The position numbers and the translations under genes were made by a program. Under the pieces are notes generated by a model. The model made no database searches. It was given only the letters and a program-made list of their open reading frames with translations, and had not been told where the DNA came from. This document shows positions 34,005 through 42,551 of a stretch of DNA of 64,000 bases, in pieces. Each line of letters begins with the position of its first letter. Positions within the stretch are counted from its first letter, which is position 1. Source of the DNA: Aquihabitans sp. G128 (GTDB lineage Bacteria; Actinomycetota; Acidimicrobiia; Acidimicrobiales; Iamiaceae); contig NZ_CP077604.1 of the NCBI RefSeq assembly GCF_019048865.1, positions 3,100,001-3,164,000 of the forward strand, in the 5' to 3' direction.

Positions 34005-34853
34005 GTGGACGAAGCGGCCCTCCGGAAGTTGCTCGATGACGTGCGGACCGGGGCCACCCGTCCGGACGACGCGGTGGAGGCCCTGCGCCACCTCCCCTAC
34101 AGCGACCTCGGGTTCGCCCGCGTCGACCACCACCGCCACCTCCGCCAGGGCATGGCCGAGGCCGTCTACGGCCCGGGCAAGACGCCCGACCAGGTGGTGC
34201 GGATCGTGGCCGAGCTCCTGGCCCGCTCCGGCGCGGCGCCGGTGGTGCTGACCCGTGCGTCGTCCGAGCAGGCGCGAGCCGCCATCGACGCCAACCACGG
34301 CGCCACCATCGTCGGCGGCACCCTGGTGTGGCGCGCCGCGCCCCCACGCCACGAGCGGGTGGTCCTCCTCACCGCCGGCACCGCCGACCTGCCCGTGGCC
34401 GACGAGTGCGCCGCCACGCTGACCGCCCACGGCCTGCCCCCGGTGCGCCTCACCGACGTCGGCGTCGCCGGCATCCACCGGCTGCTGGAGCACGTCGACG
34501 CCCTGATCGAAGCCGATGCCGTCATCGTGGTGGCCGGCATGGAGGGGGCCCTGGCCAGCGTGGTCGGCGGGCTCACCGGGGCGCCCGTCGTGGCCGTGCC
34601 CACCAGCGTCGGGTACGGCGCCGGGCTCGACGGCGTGACCGCGCTGCTCGGCATGCTGGCCAGCTGCGCCGCAGGGATCGGCGTCGTCGGGATCGACAAC
34701 GGCTACGGCGCCGCCTGCGTGGTGGCCCGCCAGTTCCTGACGCCCGAGCGCCGCTCCCTGGCCAACCGCCGCAGCGACGAGGAGGCCGAGCGGGCCGCCG
34801 TGCTGGCGTCGCGCCAGGCTGCGGGCGGACCGGCGCCCGGGCTCACCCCGTGA
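34005..34853 (+). CDS. larB: Pyridinium-3,5-bisthiocarboxylate nucleotide cofactor synthesis protein LarB
   Basis: This encodes 282 aa from GTG 34005. The C-terminal AIR-carboxylase-like half has the family stretch VVAGMEGALASVVGGLTGAP and PVVAVPTSVGYGAGLDGVTALL. LarB carboxylates and hydrolyses nicotinate adenine dinucleotide as the first step of the nickel-pincer cofactor pathway. The stop overlaps the larC GTG (34850-34853). larE and larA are not in the window. Confidence 0.92.
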   Translation: MDEAALRKLLDDVRTGATRPDDAVEALRHLPYSDLGFARVDHHRHLRQGMAEAVYGPGKTPDQVVRIVAELLARSGAAPVVLTRASSEQARAAIDANHGATIVGGTLVWRAAPPRHERVVLLTAGTADLPVADECAATLTAHGLPPVRLTDVGVAGIHRLLEHVDALIEADAVIVVAGMEGALASVVGGLTGAPVVAVPTSVGYGAGLDGVTALLGMLASCAAGIGVVGIDNGYGAACVVARQFLTPERRSLANRRSDEEAERAAVLASRQAAGGPAPGLTP

Positions 34854-36304
34854 CCACGGCCTGGTTCCACTGCTTCTCGGGCGTGGCGGGCGACATGGCG
34901 CTCGGCGCCCTCGTCGACGCCGGCGCCGACTTCGACGAGGTGCTGCGCATGCTCGAGCACCTGCCCGTGGGCGGGTGGGCGGCCGAGGCCGAGCCGGTGC
35001 TGCGCGGCGGCATCGCCGGCACCAAGGTGCACGTCCGGGCGCGCGAGTCGAGCGTGGTGCGGACCGCATCGCACATCCAGGGCCTGGTCACCGAGGCCCG
35101 CCTCCCGCCCCGCGTCGAGCAGCGGGCCCACGCCGTCTTCGAGGCGCTGGCCGTCGCCGAGGGCCGCCTCCACCGCCGGCCACCCGACCAGGTCCACTTC
35201 CACGAGGTGGGCGGCATCGACGCCATCGTCGACGTGGTGGGCACCTGTGCCGCGCTCGAGCTCCTCGGCGTCGACACCGTCACCTGCTCGCCCATCGCGG
35301 TGGGCCTGGGCATGGTCCGCGCCGCCCACGGCATCATCCCGAACCCGGCGCCGGCCGTGGTGGAGCTCCTCCAGGGCATCCCCACGCGCGGCCTGGACCT
35401 GTCCCTCGAGCTGACCACGCCCACCGGCGCGGCCCTCATGGCCGGGCTGGCCACCGCGTTCGGGCCGCTGCCCGCCATGACGGTGGCGGCGTCGGGCTTC
35501 GGCGCCGGCAGCCGCGAGCTCGAGGGCCGCCCGAACCTGACCCAGGTGGTGGTGGGCGAGCCGGCGGCCGGCGAGCCGGTGACCGGCCAGCCGGTGCTGC
35601 TGCTGGAGGCCAACGTCGACGACGTCACCGGCGAGGTGCTCGCCCACGCGGTGGGCGCGCTGCTCGAGGCCGGCGCCCACGATGCGTGGATCACGCCCAT
35701 CGTCATGAAGAAGGGACGTCCGGCCCACACCGTCCACGCCCTGTGCGACCCGGTGCTGGGCCGCCAGGTGAGCGCCGTGCTGGCGGCCGAGACCGGCACG
35801 CTCGGCGTGCGGGGCCAGCGCATCGAGCGGTGGCCGGCGGCCCGCAGCCTCGACCGGGTGGTGGTCGACGACCTCTCCGTGCGGGTGAAGGTCAGCCCCG
35901 GCCGGGTGAAGGCCGAGTTCGACGACGCCGCCAAGGTCGCCGACCGCACCGGCCGGCCCGTGCGCGAGGTGCTGGCCGAGGCCGAGGCCCGCTGGCACGC
36001 CGAGCAGCCCGCCGAGCCCGTCGAGGACGGGCCCACCACCCTCGGCCCGGTCCCCGGCCACCCCGGCGCGCACGGCTGGGCACCGGGCGCCCCCGCCTCG
36101 GCCACCGACGCCATCGCTGCCCCGTGGACCGGTGACGAGCCGTTCTCCGAGGCCGACGCCGGCTCCGGAGGCTCGGTCACCCCCATCCACGGGCACGACC
36201 ACCGCCACGACGAGGGCCACCCGTCCACGCACGGCCACGAGCACGACCACTCGCACGACCACCCGCACGATCACGAGCCGTCGGGCCCCGAGCCGGTCGA
36301 CTGA
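34850..36304 (+). CDS. larC: Nickel insertion protein LarC, full length, with His-rich tail
   Basis: This encodes 484 aa from GTG 34850. N-terminus FHCFSGVAGDMALGALVDAG; then VHFHEVGGIDAIVDVVGTCAAL, ELTTPTGAAL and VVVGEP; the second half has LLLEANVDDVTGEVLAHAVGAL and DAWITPIVMKKGRPAHTVH. In Lactobacillus larC is split by a frameshift; here it is one frame. The last ~35 residues are dominated by His and Asp (repeated HDH/HGH units), a likely nickel store. Function: CTP-dependent nickel insertion into the pincer cofactor. Confidence 0.93.
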   Translation: MTTAWFHCFSGVAGDMALGALVDAGADFDEVLRMLEHLPVGGWAAEAEPVLRGGIAGTKVHVRARESSVVRTASHIQGLVTEARLPPRVEQRAHAVFEALAVAEGRLHRRPPDQVHFHEVGGIDAIVDVVGTCAALELLGVDTVTCSPIAVGLGMVRAAHGIIPNPAPAVVELLQGIPTRGLDLSLELTTPTGAALMAGLATAFGPLPAMTVAASGFGAGSRELEGRPNLTQVVVGEPAAGEPVTGQPVLLLEANVDDVTGEVLAHAVGALLEAGAHDAWITPIVMKKGRPAHTVHALCDPVLGRQVSAVLAAETGTLGVRGQRIERWPAARSLDRVVVDDLSVRVKVSPGRVKAEFDDAAKVADRTGRPVREVLAEAEARWHAEQPAEPVEDGPTTLGPVPGHPGAHGWAPGAPASATDAIAAPWTGDEPFSEADAGSGGSVTPIHGHDHRHDEGHPSTHGHEHDHSHDHPHDHEPSGPEPVD

Positions 36305-36412
36305 GCCTCACGGGGCCGTCGGGTCTCGGCACCCGCGGCCCGACCGGTGTGGTGGGATGGTCGACGGCTGCGGGATCGTCCTGGTGGCCCGGTCCTTGCG
36401 GGAGGGCGTCGC

Positions 36413-39400
36413 ATGGTGGTGGCTGACGGTCGTCGGGCGATCCGCGTGTTCATCTCGTCCACGTTCCGCGACATGCAGGCCGAGCGCGAGGAGCTGGTGA
36501 AGCGGGTGTTCCCCGAGCTGCGCCGGCGCTGCGAGGCACGGGGCGTGGCCTGGAGCGAGGTCGACCTCCGCTGGGGCGTCACCGACGAGGAGAAGGCCGA
36601 GGGGGCGGTGCTGCCGATCTGCCTGGCCGAGATCGAGCACAGCCGCCCCTACTTCATCGGCCTCATCGGCGATCGCTACGGCTGGATCCCCGACGAGATC
36701 GACGCCGACCTGCGGGCCAGCGAGTCCTGGCTCGACGGGGCGACCGGCCGGTCGGTGACCGAGCTGGAGATCCTCCACGGCGTGCTCAACGACCCCACCA
36801 TGGCCGGCCACGCCTTCTTCTACCTGCGCGACCCGGCGTGGGCGGCGGCCCAGCCGGAGGAGGCGCGCCCGACCTACCTCGAGGTGGCCTCGCCCGACGA
36901 GGTGGCGGCCCTGGGCGAGGCTGCGGCATCGACCGCCGCCGTCCAGCGCCAGGGGCTGCTGGCCGACCTCAAGGACCGGGTGCGGGCCAGCGGGTTCCCG
37001 GTGCGAGACGGCTACGCCGACCCCGAGGCGCTCGGGCCGTTGGTCCTGGCCGACCTCGGGGCCCTCGTCGACGAGCTGTTCCCGGTCGAGCTGGTCGACG
37101 ACCCGCTCGACCGGGCTGCGGCCGAGCACGCCGCCTACGCCGCCGCCCGCTTCGGCCTCCACGTCGGCGGCGCCGCCGGCCACGCCGCCATCGACGCCGC
37201 CCTGGCGGACCCCGCTGGCCGACCGCTGCTGGTGACCGGGCCATCGGGCACCGGCAAGTCGGCCCTCCTCGCCACCTGGGCCCGGCAGCGGTCGGACGAG
37301 GTGGCCGCCGCCGACCCGGGCGAGGGCAACGCAGACGGCGACGTGGTCGTGACCCACTTCGTCGGCGCGTCCTCTGACAGCGCCGATGCGGCCGCGATGG
37401 TCCGCCGGCTCGCCGGCGAGGTCGCCCGTCGCACCGGCCAGCCGCTCGACCCGACCACGCTCCCCGTCGAGCCGGGCGCGCTTCGGGTGGCGTTCACCGA
37501 GGTGCTGCGCCGGGCGGGGTCCGGGCGCCGCGTGGTCCTGGTGCTCGACGGCCTGGACCAGCTCGAGGACCGCGACCAGGCCCCCGACCTGGCGTGGCTG
37601 CCCTACGACCTCCCGCCCGGCGTGGTCGTGCTGGCCTCCGCCACCGGCGGCCGCCCGCTCGAGGCCGCCCGGGCCCGGGGGTGGGCCGAGCACGAGCTGG
37701 CGCCGCTGTCGGAGGACGAGCGCCGCGAGCTGACCGTCGCCTTCCTGGCCCGCTCGTCGAAGCGGCTGGGCCCGGACCTGGCCGACCGCCTCTCCCGGCA
37801 CCCCGCCGCCGCCAACCCGCTCTTCCTGCGCACCGTGCTCGACGAGCTGCGCCAGCACGGCGACCACTTCACGCTGGGCGACGTGCTCGACGGCTACCTC
37901 GCCACGGGCGACCTCCCGCGGCTGTTCGGCGCGGTCCTCGCCCGCTGGGAGCGCGACTTCGAGCGGGACCGACCGGGCCTGGTGCGCGATGCCCTCTCGC
38001 TGCTGTGGGCGGCCCGCCGGGGCCTGGCCGACAGCGAGCTCCTGGACCTGCTCGCCCCGGGCAGCGATCCGCTCCCCCACGCCACCTGGTCGCCGCTGCT
38101 CCTCGCCGCGGACGGGTCCCTGGCGTCGCGCTCCGGGCTGCTCGGCTTCCTGCACGAGCCGCTCCGCCAGGCGGTGGCCGCCCGCTACCTGGCCACGCCC
38201 GAGGACCGGGCGGCGGCCCACCGCCGGCTCGCCGGGTACTTCGCCGGGCGCGAGCTCAGCCCCCGCGTCGTGGCCGAGCTCCCCTGGCAGCTCCAGCAGG
38301 CCGGCGACTGGGCGCAGCTGGCCCAGGCCCTGGCCCGACCCGACCTGCTGGCCGCCGCCTACCGGGCCGACCTCCACGGGCTGCGCGCCGCCTGGGCAGC
38401 GGTGGAGCAGGGCGGCGGGCCCTCGCTGGCCGAGGCGTACCGCCCGGTGCTCGACGACCCGCAGGGCCACGCGGACGTCGCCTGGGAGGTGGCCCGGCTC
38501 CTCACCGACGCCGGCCACCCCGCCGAGGCGCTCGGCCTGCACCGCCACCTGGTCGCCACCAGCCGCGCCGCGGCCAACCCCGCCCGGCTGGCCGCCTCCC
38601 TGGCCAACCTCGGCACCGCGCTGCTCGGTGGCGACGACCTCGACGGCGCCATGGCCGCCTTCGTCGAACAGGAGGGCATCGCCCGCCAGCTCGGTGACGA
38701 CGGCCTCCTGCAAGGGGCGCTGGGCAACGAGGGTGCGGTGCTCCGCGCCCGGGCCGACCACGCCGGGGCGCTGGCCAAGATGGCCGAGGAGGAGGCGGTG
38801 TGCCGGCGGCTGGGCGATCTGGCCGGGCTCCAGACCAGCATCGGCAACCAGGGCCTGGTGCACCTCGACCGGCGGGAGTACGACGCAGCCTCGGCCCGGT
38901 TCGCCGAGCAGGAGCGGGTGGCCCGTCAGCTCGGTGACCCCTCGCTGATCAACCGAGCGCTGGCTTCGCAGGCCCAGGTGTTGGGCGATCGGGGCCAGCC
39001 CGAGGCCGCCCTGGCGCTCCTGGCCCGCCAGGAGCGCGAGTGCCGCGAGCAGGGCGACCGCGCCGGGCTGGCCGCCAACCTGAGCAGCCAGGCGTCGATC
39101 CTCCGCACCCAGGGCCGCTTCGACGAGGCCATGGCCCGGGCCGACGAGGCCGCGACCCTGGCCCGTCGGCTGGGGAGCGACAGCGTGCTGGCCCGCATGC
39201 TGCTCCTCCAGGCCACCGTGGCCCACCAGCGCGGCGACCGGGCCACGGCGCGAGCCCTGCTGGACGAGCAGCAGCGGTGGGCCGAGGCCCTCGGGGACCG
39301 ATCGGCGCTCGCGCTGGCGCTGGGCGAACGGGCCACGATCGAGCGCGAGGAGGGCGACCCCGCCACCGCGCTGGTGCTGCACGCCGAGGAGCAGCGGCTC

Positions 39401-40570
39401 TACACCGAGATCGGCGACCGCAGCGGCGTGGCCACCAGCCTGAGCAACCAGGCCCTCGCCCGCCACGCCCTGGGCGACCCCGCAGCGGCCGCCGCGCTGC
39501 TGGCCCAAGCCGAGGCCACCATCCGCGAGCTCGACCTCCCGAACCTGCTGCAGGTCACCCTCGGCAACAAGGGGGCGTTCCTGCTGCAGGCCGGCGACCT
39601 GGCCGGCGGGCTCGCCGCGCTGGGCGAGCAGGAGGCGATCTGCCGCGAGACGGGCAACCGGGTGGGCCTGGCGGCATCGCTGGGCAACCAGGGCCTCCTC
39701 CGCATGCAGCAGGGCGACCTGGCCGGCGCGGCCACGCTGCTCGAGGAGCAGGAGCGGATCTGCCGGGAGGTGGGCGACCGGCCCGGCCTCGTGGGGGCGC
39801 TGAGCAACCTGGTGACCGTCGCGGTGCAGCGCAACGACGCGCCGGGTGCGCTGCGGCTCCTCGACCAGCAGCTCGCCGAAGCCCGGGCGCTCGGCCCCGC
39901 CGGCTCGGCCCAGGTGGTGGCCAACCTCACGATCCAGCTCCGCATGCGGCCGGCCATGGGCGACGTCGCCGGCCTCGGCGCGCTGGCGGCCCGGCTGGAG
40001 GCGGAGACCCGCGTCGACGGCGACGCCGCCGTGCTGGCCCAGGCGCTCGCCATCCGCGGGACCATGGCCCTCGGAAGCGGTGACAGGGTGGGCGCCAGCC
40101 CGGCGCTGGCCGAGGCCGAGCACCTCGCCCGCGCCGCCGGCAACGCCCACGCCCTGCAGCTCGCGCTCGGCGGCCGAGGGCTGCTCGCGCTGCAGCAGGG
40201 CCAGCTCGACACGGCCGAGCCGCTGCTCGCCGAGCAGGTCGCGGTCAGCCGGGCCGCGTCGATCCCCGAGGGCCTGTCGGCCGGGCTCGGCAACCTGGCC
40301 ACGGTGCGCCAGCAGCGCGGCGACGGGGCCGGCGCTCTGGCCCTGCTGGTGGAGCAGGAGCAGCTGTGCCGCCAGACCGGCGACGTCCAGGGACTGGTCC
40401 TGGCCCTCGCCAACCGGGGCGAGGTCACCGCCCGCCTGCCCGGCCGTCGCGCCGAGGGCCTGGCCGTCCTCGACGACGCCGCCACCACCGCCCAGCAGGT
40501 CGGCTGGAGCGCCATGGTCCCCCAGATCCAGCAGCTCGCCGCCCAGCTCCGCACCCTCAGCGACCCCTGA
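36413..40570 (+). CDS. STAND-type NTPase: DUF4062 + P-loop + 16 TPR-like repeats
   Basis: This encodes 1385 aa from ATG 36413 with GGGAGG upstream. Residues ~8-110 are a DUF4062 domain (RVFISSTFRDMQAEREELVK, SEVDLRWGVTDEE, FIGLIGDRYGWIP). An NTPase with Walker A at 276-283 (GPSGTGKS) and Walker B near 376-382 (LVLDGLD) follows, then a winged-helix/helical region to ~700. The rest is 16 units of about 40 aa of the type LGNQGLLRMQQGDLAGAATL, as in nephrocystin-3 or kinesin-light-chain TPRs. The architecture is that of STAND sensors in programmed cell death and phage defence. It faces the SLOG/TrkA-RyR operon tail-to-tail. Function inferred. Confidence 0.85.
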   Translation: MVVADGRRAIRVFISSTFRDMQAEREELVKRVFPELRRRCEARGVAWSEVDLRWGVTDEEKAEGAVLPICLAEIEHSRPYFIGLIGDRYGWIPDEIDADLRASESWLDGATGRSVTELEILHGVLNDPTMAGHAFFYLRDPAWAAAQPEEARPTYLEVASPDEVAALGEAAASTAAVQRQGLLADLKDRVRASGFPVRDGYADPEALGPLVLADLGALVDELFPVELVDDPLDRAAAEHAAYAAARFGLHVGGAAGHAAIDAALADPAGRPLLVTGPSGTGKSALLATWARQRSDEVAAADPGEGNADGDVVVTHFVGASSDSADAAAMVRRLAGEVARRTGQPLDPTTLPVEPGALRVAFTEVLRRAGSGRRVVLVLDGLDQLEDRDQAPDLAWLPYDLPPGVVVLASATGGRPLEAARARGWAEHELAPLSEDERRELTVAFLARSSKRLGPDLADRLSRHPAAANPLFLRTVLDELRQHGDHFTLGDVLDGYLATGDLPRLFGAVLARWERDFERDRPGLVRDALSLLWAARRGLADSELLDLLAPGSDPLPHATWSPLLLAADGSLASRSGLLGFLHEPLRQAVAARYLATPEDRAAAHRRLAGYFAGRELSPRVVAELPWQLQQAGDWAQLAQALARPDLLAAAYRADLHGLRAAWAAVEQGGGPSLAEAYRPVLDDPQGHADVAWEVARLLTDAGHPAEALGLHRHLVATSRAAANPARLAASLANLGTALLGGDDLDGAMAAFVEQEGIARQLGDDGLLQGALGNEGAVLRARADHAGALAKMAEEEAVCRRLGDLAGLQTSIGNQGLVHLDRREYDAASARFAEQERVARQLGDPSLINRALASQAQVLGDRGQPEAALALLARQERECREQGDRAGLAANLSSQASILRTQGRFDEAMARADEAATLARRLGSDSVLARMLLLQATVAHQRGDRATARALLDEQQRWAEALGDRSALALALGERATIEREEGDPATALVLHAEEQRLYTEIGDRSGVATSLSNQALARHALGDPAAAAALLAQAEATIRELDLPNLLQVTLGNKGAFLLQAGDLAGGLAALGEQEAICRETGNRVGLAASLGNQGLLRMQQGDLAGAATLLEEQERICREVGDRPGLVGALSNLVTVAVQRNDAPGALRLLDQQLAEARALGPAGSAQVVANLTIQLRMRPAMGDVAGLGALAARLEAETRVDGDAAVLAQALAIRGTMALGSGDRVGASPALAEAEHLARAAGNAHALQLALGGRGLLALQQGQLDTAEPLLAEQVAVSRAASIPEGLSAGLGNLATVRQQRGDGAGALALLVEQEQLCRQTGDVQGLVLALANRGEVTARLPGRRAEGLAVLDDAATTAQQVGWSAMVPQIQQLAAQLRTLSDP

Positions 40571-40640
40571 CCCTGCTCGCCCGCCCCACCCCCGCCCCGC
40601 GCCCCACCCCGCGCCCCTTCCTCAACGCCCCTCCCTCGGC

Positions 40641-40690
40641 GAACTTTGGGTCCCACACGCCCGCGCGCAAGGGCCTCAGACCCAAAGTTC
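40641..40690. repeat. Hairpin repeat copy 2a
   Basis: A 50-nt inverted repeat with arms GAACTTTGGGTC / GACCCAAAGTTC plus a flanking C-G pair and an inner GCCC..GGGC stem. Lies 70 nt after the stop of the NTPase gene, between convergent genes. Confidence 0.8.
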
Positions 40691-40736
40691 GAGAGGTGTG
40701 GGGGACCTGACTCACCCCACCCCACCCTCCCCACAC

Positions 40737-40786
40737 GAACTTTGGGTCCCACACCCCCGCGCGCACGGGCCTCAGACCCGAAGTTC
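40737..40786. repeat. Hairpin repeat copy 2b
   Basis: A near-copy of 40641-40690 with one arm mismatch (GACCCGAAGTTC). The downstream GGTGTGGGG flank is also shared, so the copies arose by tandem duplication. It lies 34 nt from the end of the minus-strand TrkA-RyR gene and could end transcription from both sides. Confidence 0.8.
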
Positions 40787-40820
40787 GAGGGGTGTGGGGC
40801 TCGAGGGGTGCCGGGGGAGG

Positions 40821-42551
40821 TCAGGTGGGGGTGCGGGTGGGGAGGTGGACGAGCTGGAAGCCGGCGCGGGCCAGGACGGCGGGGAGCTGGAGGGCGGCGT
40901 CACGGTTCTTCTGGCGCTCGGCCTCCGGCAGCTCGTCCCAGGCCACCAGGAGGGGGTGGTGCTTGCGGGCGTCGTCGCGCTCGGCAGCGTGGGTCCAGCC
41001 GCTGCGGCGGCGGTCGTCGGACCAACGCTCGTGCTCGCCGCGGGCCAGCTGCTCGACCTCGTCGTCGGTGAACGCGAAGCCGGCCCCGTCCCAGCCGTAG
41101 AGCGGGGCCAGCCCGCACCCCACCGAGGCCAGGGCCGCCACCAGGCCGTCGGCAGCGCGGCGGTTCGACTCCTTCGTGCCGGCGTCGAGCTCGGTCCAGC
41201 CGACCACCGACGAGGATTCCTGGCCGGCGGCGCCGGCTCGGGCCACGTAGTCCTCGTGCAGGGCGCGGGCGACCGACTCGTTGGTGCCGCCGTCGATGGC
41301 GTCGGCCGAGCAGGTCCGGTCGAACAGCGGGAAGCCGTGGATCCCGCCGACCCCGCCGGCCTCGACCTCGTCGACCAGCAGCGCCAGGCCCGCCTCCGAT
41401 CGGGTCCGCACCGTGACCAGGGCATCGGTCGACCCGAGGGCCAACCGGACGAAGAGCGCGGTGGACAGCGCCTCGGTGTCGTCGTCGTGGCACACGAAGG
41501 CCGCGGTGACCGACCCGTCGGCGAGCAGCTCGCGGAACGCCTCGGCGGCATCGGGGACCGGGCGATCCGGGTCGAGGTCGATCGCCTCGGCGCTGGTGTG
41601 GGCCACCAAGGCGGGGTGGCGCAGGCGCAGGCTGCGGTAGCGGGCGGCGGCGTCGGGATCGACGAGCGTCAGCCGCAGCGGCTCGTCACCCTCGGTCGCC
41701 TGCTCGGCGAAGCGCTGGGCCACGACCACCGCCACGCTCTCGCCGAGCGACCCGACCCCGAGCACCACCACGTGGGGCGGCCGGCCGTCGTGGCGCACCG
41801 CCAACGGATCGGTCTCGGCCAGCCACAGGCGGGCGCCGCGCTGGAAGATGTTGAAGAAGTCGAGGCGCACCGACGCGGTGCCGGCGCTGAGCTCCCGGGT
41901 CCGCAGCAGGCGGGACAGCTGTGGGTCGATCAGGTGCACCGACGCCCGCAGCGCCGGGTCGCCCGGCTTGCGCACGACGTGGCTGGCCACCGCCACGATC
42001 TCGGCGTTGCTGGCGTCGTCGGCCACCACCACCAGGTCCGAGGCCCGCGCCACCCCGGCCTCGGCCAGCACCTGCGGGTCGGTCGCCGGGCCGGCCAGCA
42101 CCGTCACGCCCCGGCGGGCGACCGACGCCACGTTGGGGTTGGCCGGATCGGGCTCGATGGCCACCACCTTGCGGCCGGCCGCGGCGAAGCTCATGGCCAG
42201 CCGCGAGCCCTTGTCGCCCAGGCCCGCCACGATCACGTGATCCTTGGCGAAGCGCAGCCGCAGGCGATCGAGCTGGCTCCGCAGCACGGTGGCGGTGGCG
42301 GCGTAGAAGGTCGACGCGAAGGCGAGCGGCCCGAGGAACCGGGCGAGCTGGATCCGCCAGTCGAGGTCCGCGGTGTCGTCGGAGATGCTGATGCTGAAGA
42401 AGTCCGGCAGCGAGTACAGCCGGTTCCAGATGCTGCTCTGGGGCTTGCCCCGCGCCAAGCCCCACATGGCCAGGCTGGCCACGCCCACCCACGCCAGCGT
42501 GAGGGTCAGCCATCGCCACTTCGGCGACCACGCGGCGCGCAGCACCTTCAC
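40821..42551 (-). CDS. Two-helix membrane protein with two TrkA-N domains and a C-terminal RyR domain
   Basis: This encodes 576 aa from GTG 42551 (GTGA overlap with the SLOG gene). Two membrane helices lie at ~13-33 and ~70-90; the loop between them has no TVGYG potassium filter. Rossmann NAD-binding motifs: VIVAGLGDKGSRLAM (~105) and VVVLGVGSLGESVAV (~261). Residues ~503-568 match the ryanodine-receptor repeat: HERWSDDRRRSGWT, KHHPLLVAWDELPEAERQKN, LPAVLARAGF. RyR plus TrkA has been linked by comparative genomics to nucleotide-signal systems. Likely a ligand-gated membrane effector; the ion and ligand are unknown. Confidence 0.82.
   Translation of the reverse strand: MKVLRAAWSPKWRWLTLTLAWVGVASLAMWGLARGKPQSSIWNRLYSLPDFFSISISDDTADLDWRIQLARFLGPLAFASTFYAATATVLRSQLDRLRLRFAKDHVIVAGLGDKGSRLAMSFAAAGRKVVAIEPDPANPNVASVARRGVTVLAGPATDPQVLAEAGVARASDLVVVADDASNAEIVAVASHVVRKPGDPALRASVHLIDPQLSRLLRTRELSAGTASVRLDFFNIFQRGARLWLAETDPLAVRHDGRPPHVVVLGVGSLGESVAVVVAQRFAEQATEGDEPLRLTLVDPDAAARYRSLRLRHPALVAHTSAEAIDLDPDRPVPDAAEAFRELLADGSVTAAFVCHDDDTEALSTALFVRLALGSTDALVTVRTRSEAGLALLVDEVEAGGVGGIHGFPLFDRTCSADAIDGGTNESVARALHEDYVARAGAAGQESSSVVGWTELDAGTKESNRRAADGLVAALASVGCGLAPLYGWDGAGFAFTDDEVEQLARGEHERWSDDRRRSGWTHAAERDDARKHHPLLVAWDELPEAERQKNRDAALQLPAVLARAGFQLVHLPTRTPT

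Noticed and set aside
36308..40150. 1280-codon open frame on the minus strand opposite the NTPase gene
   Set aside because: It is the mirror of a repetitive, GC-rich coding region. The plus strand has clear domains and a ribosome site; the minus frame is only low-complexity Gly/Val/Arg/Gln sequence.
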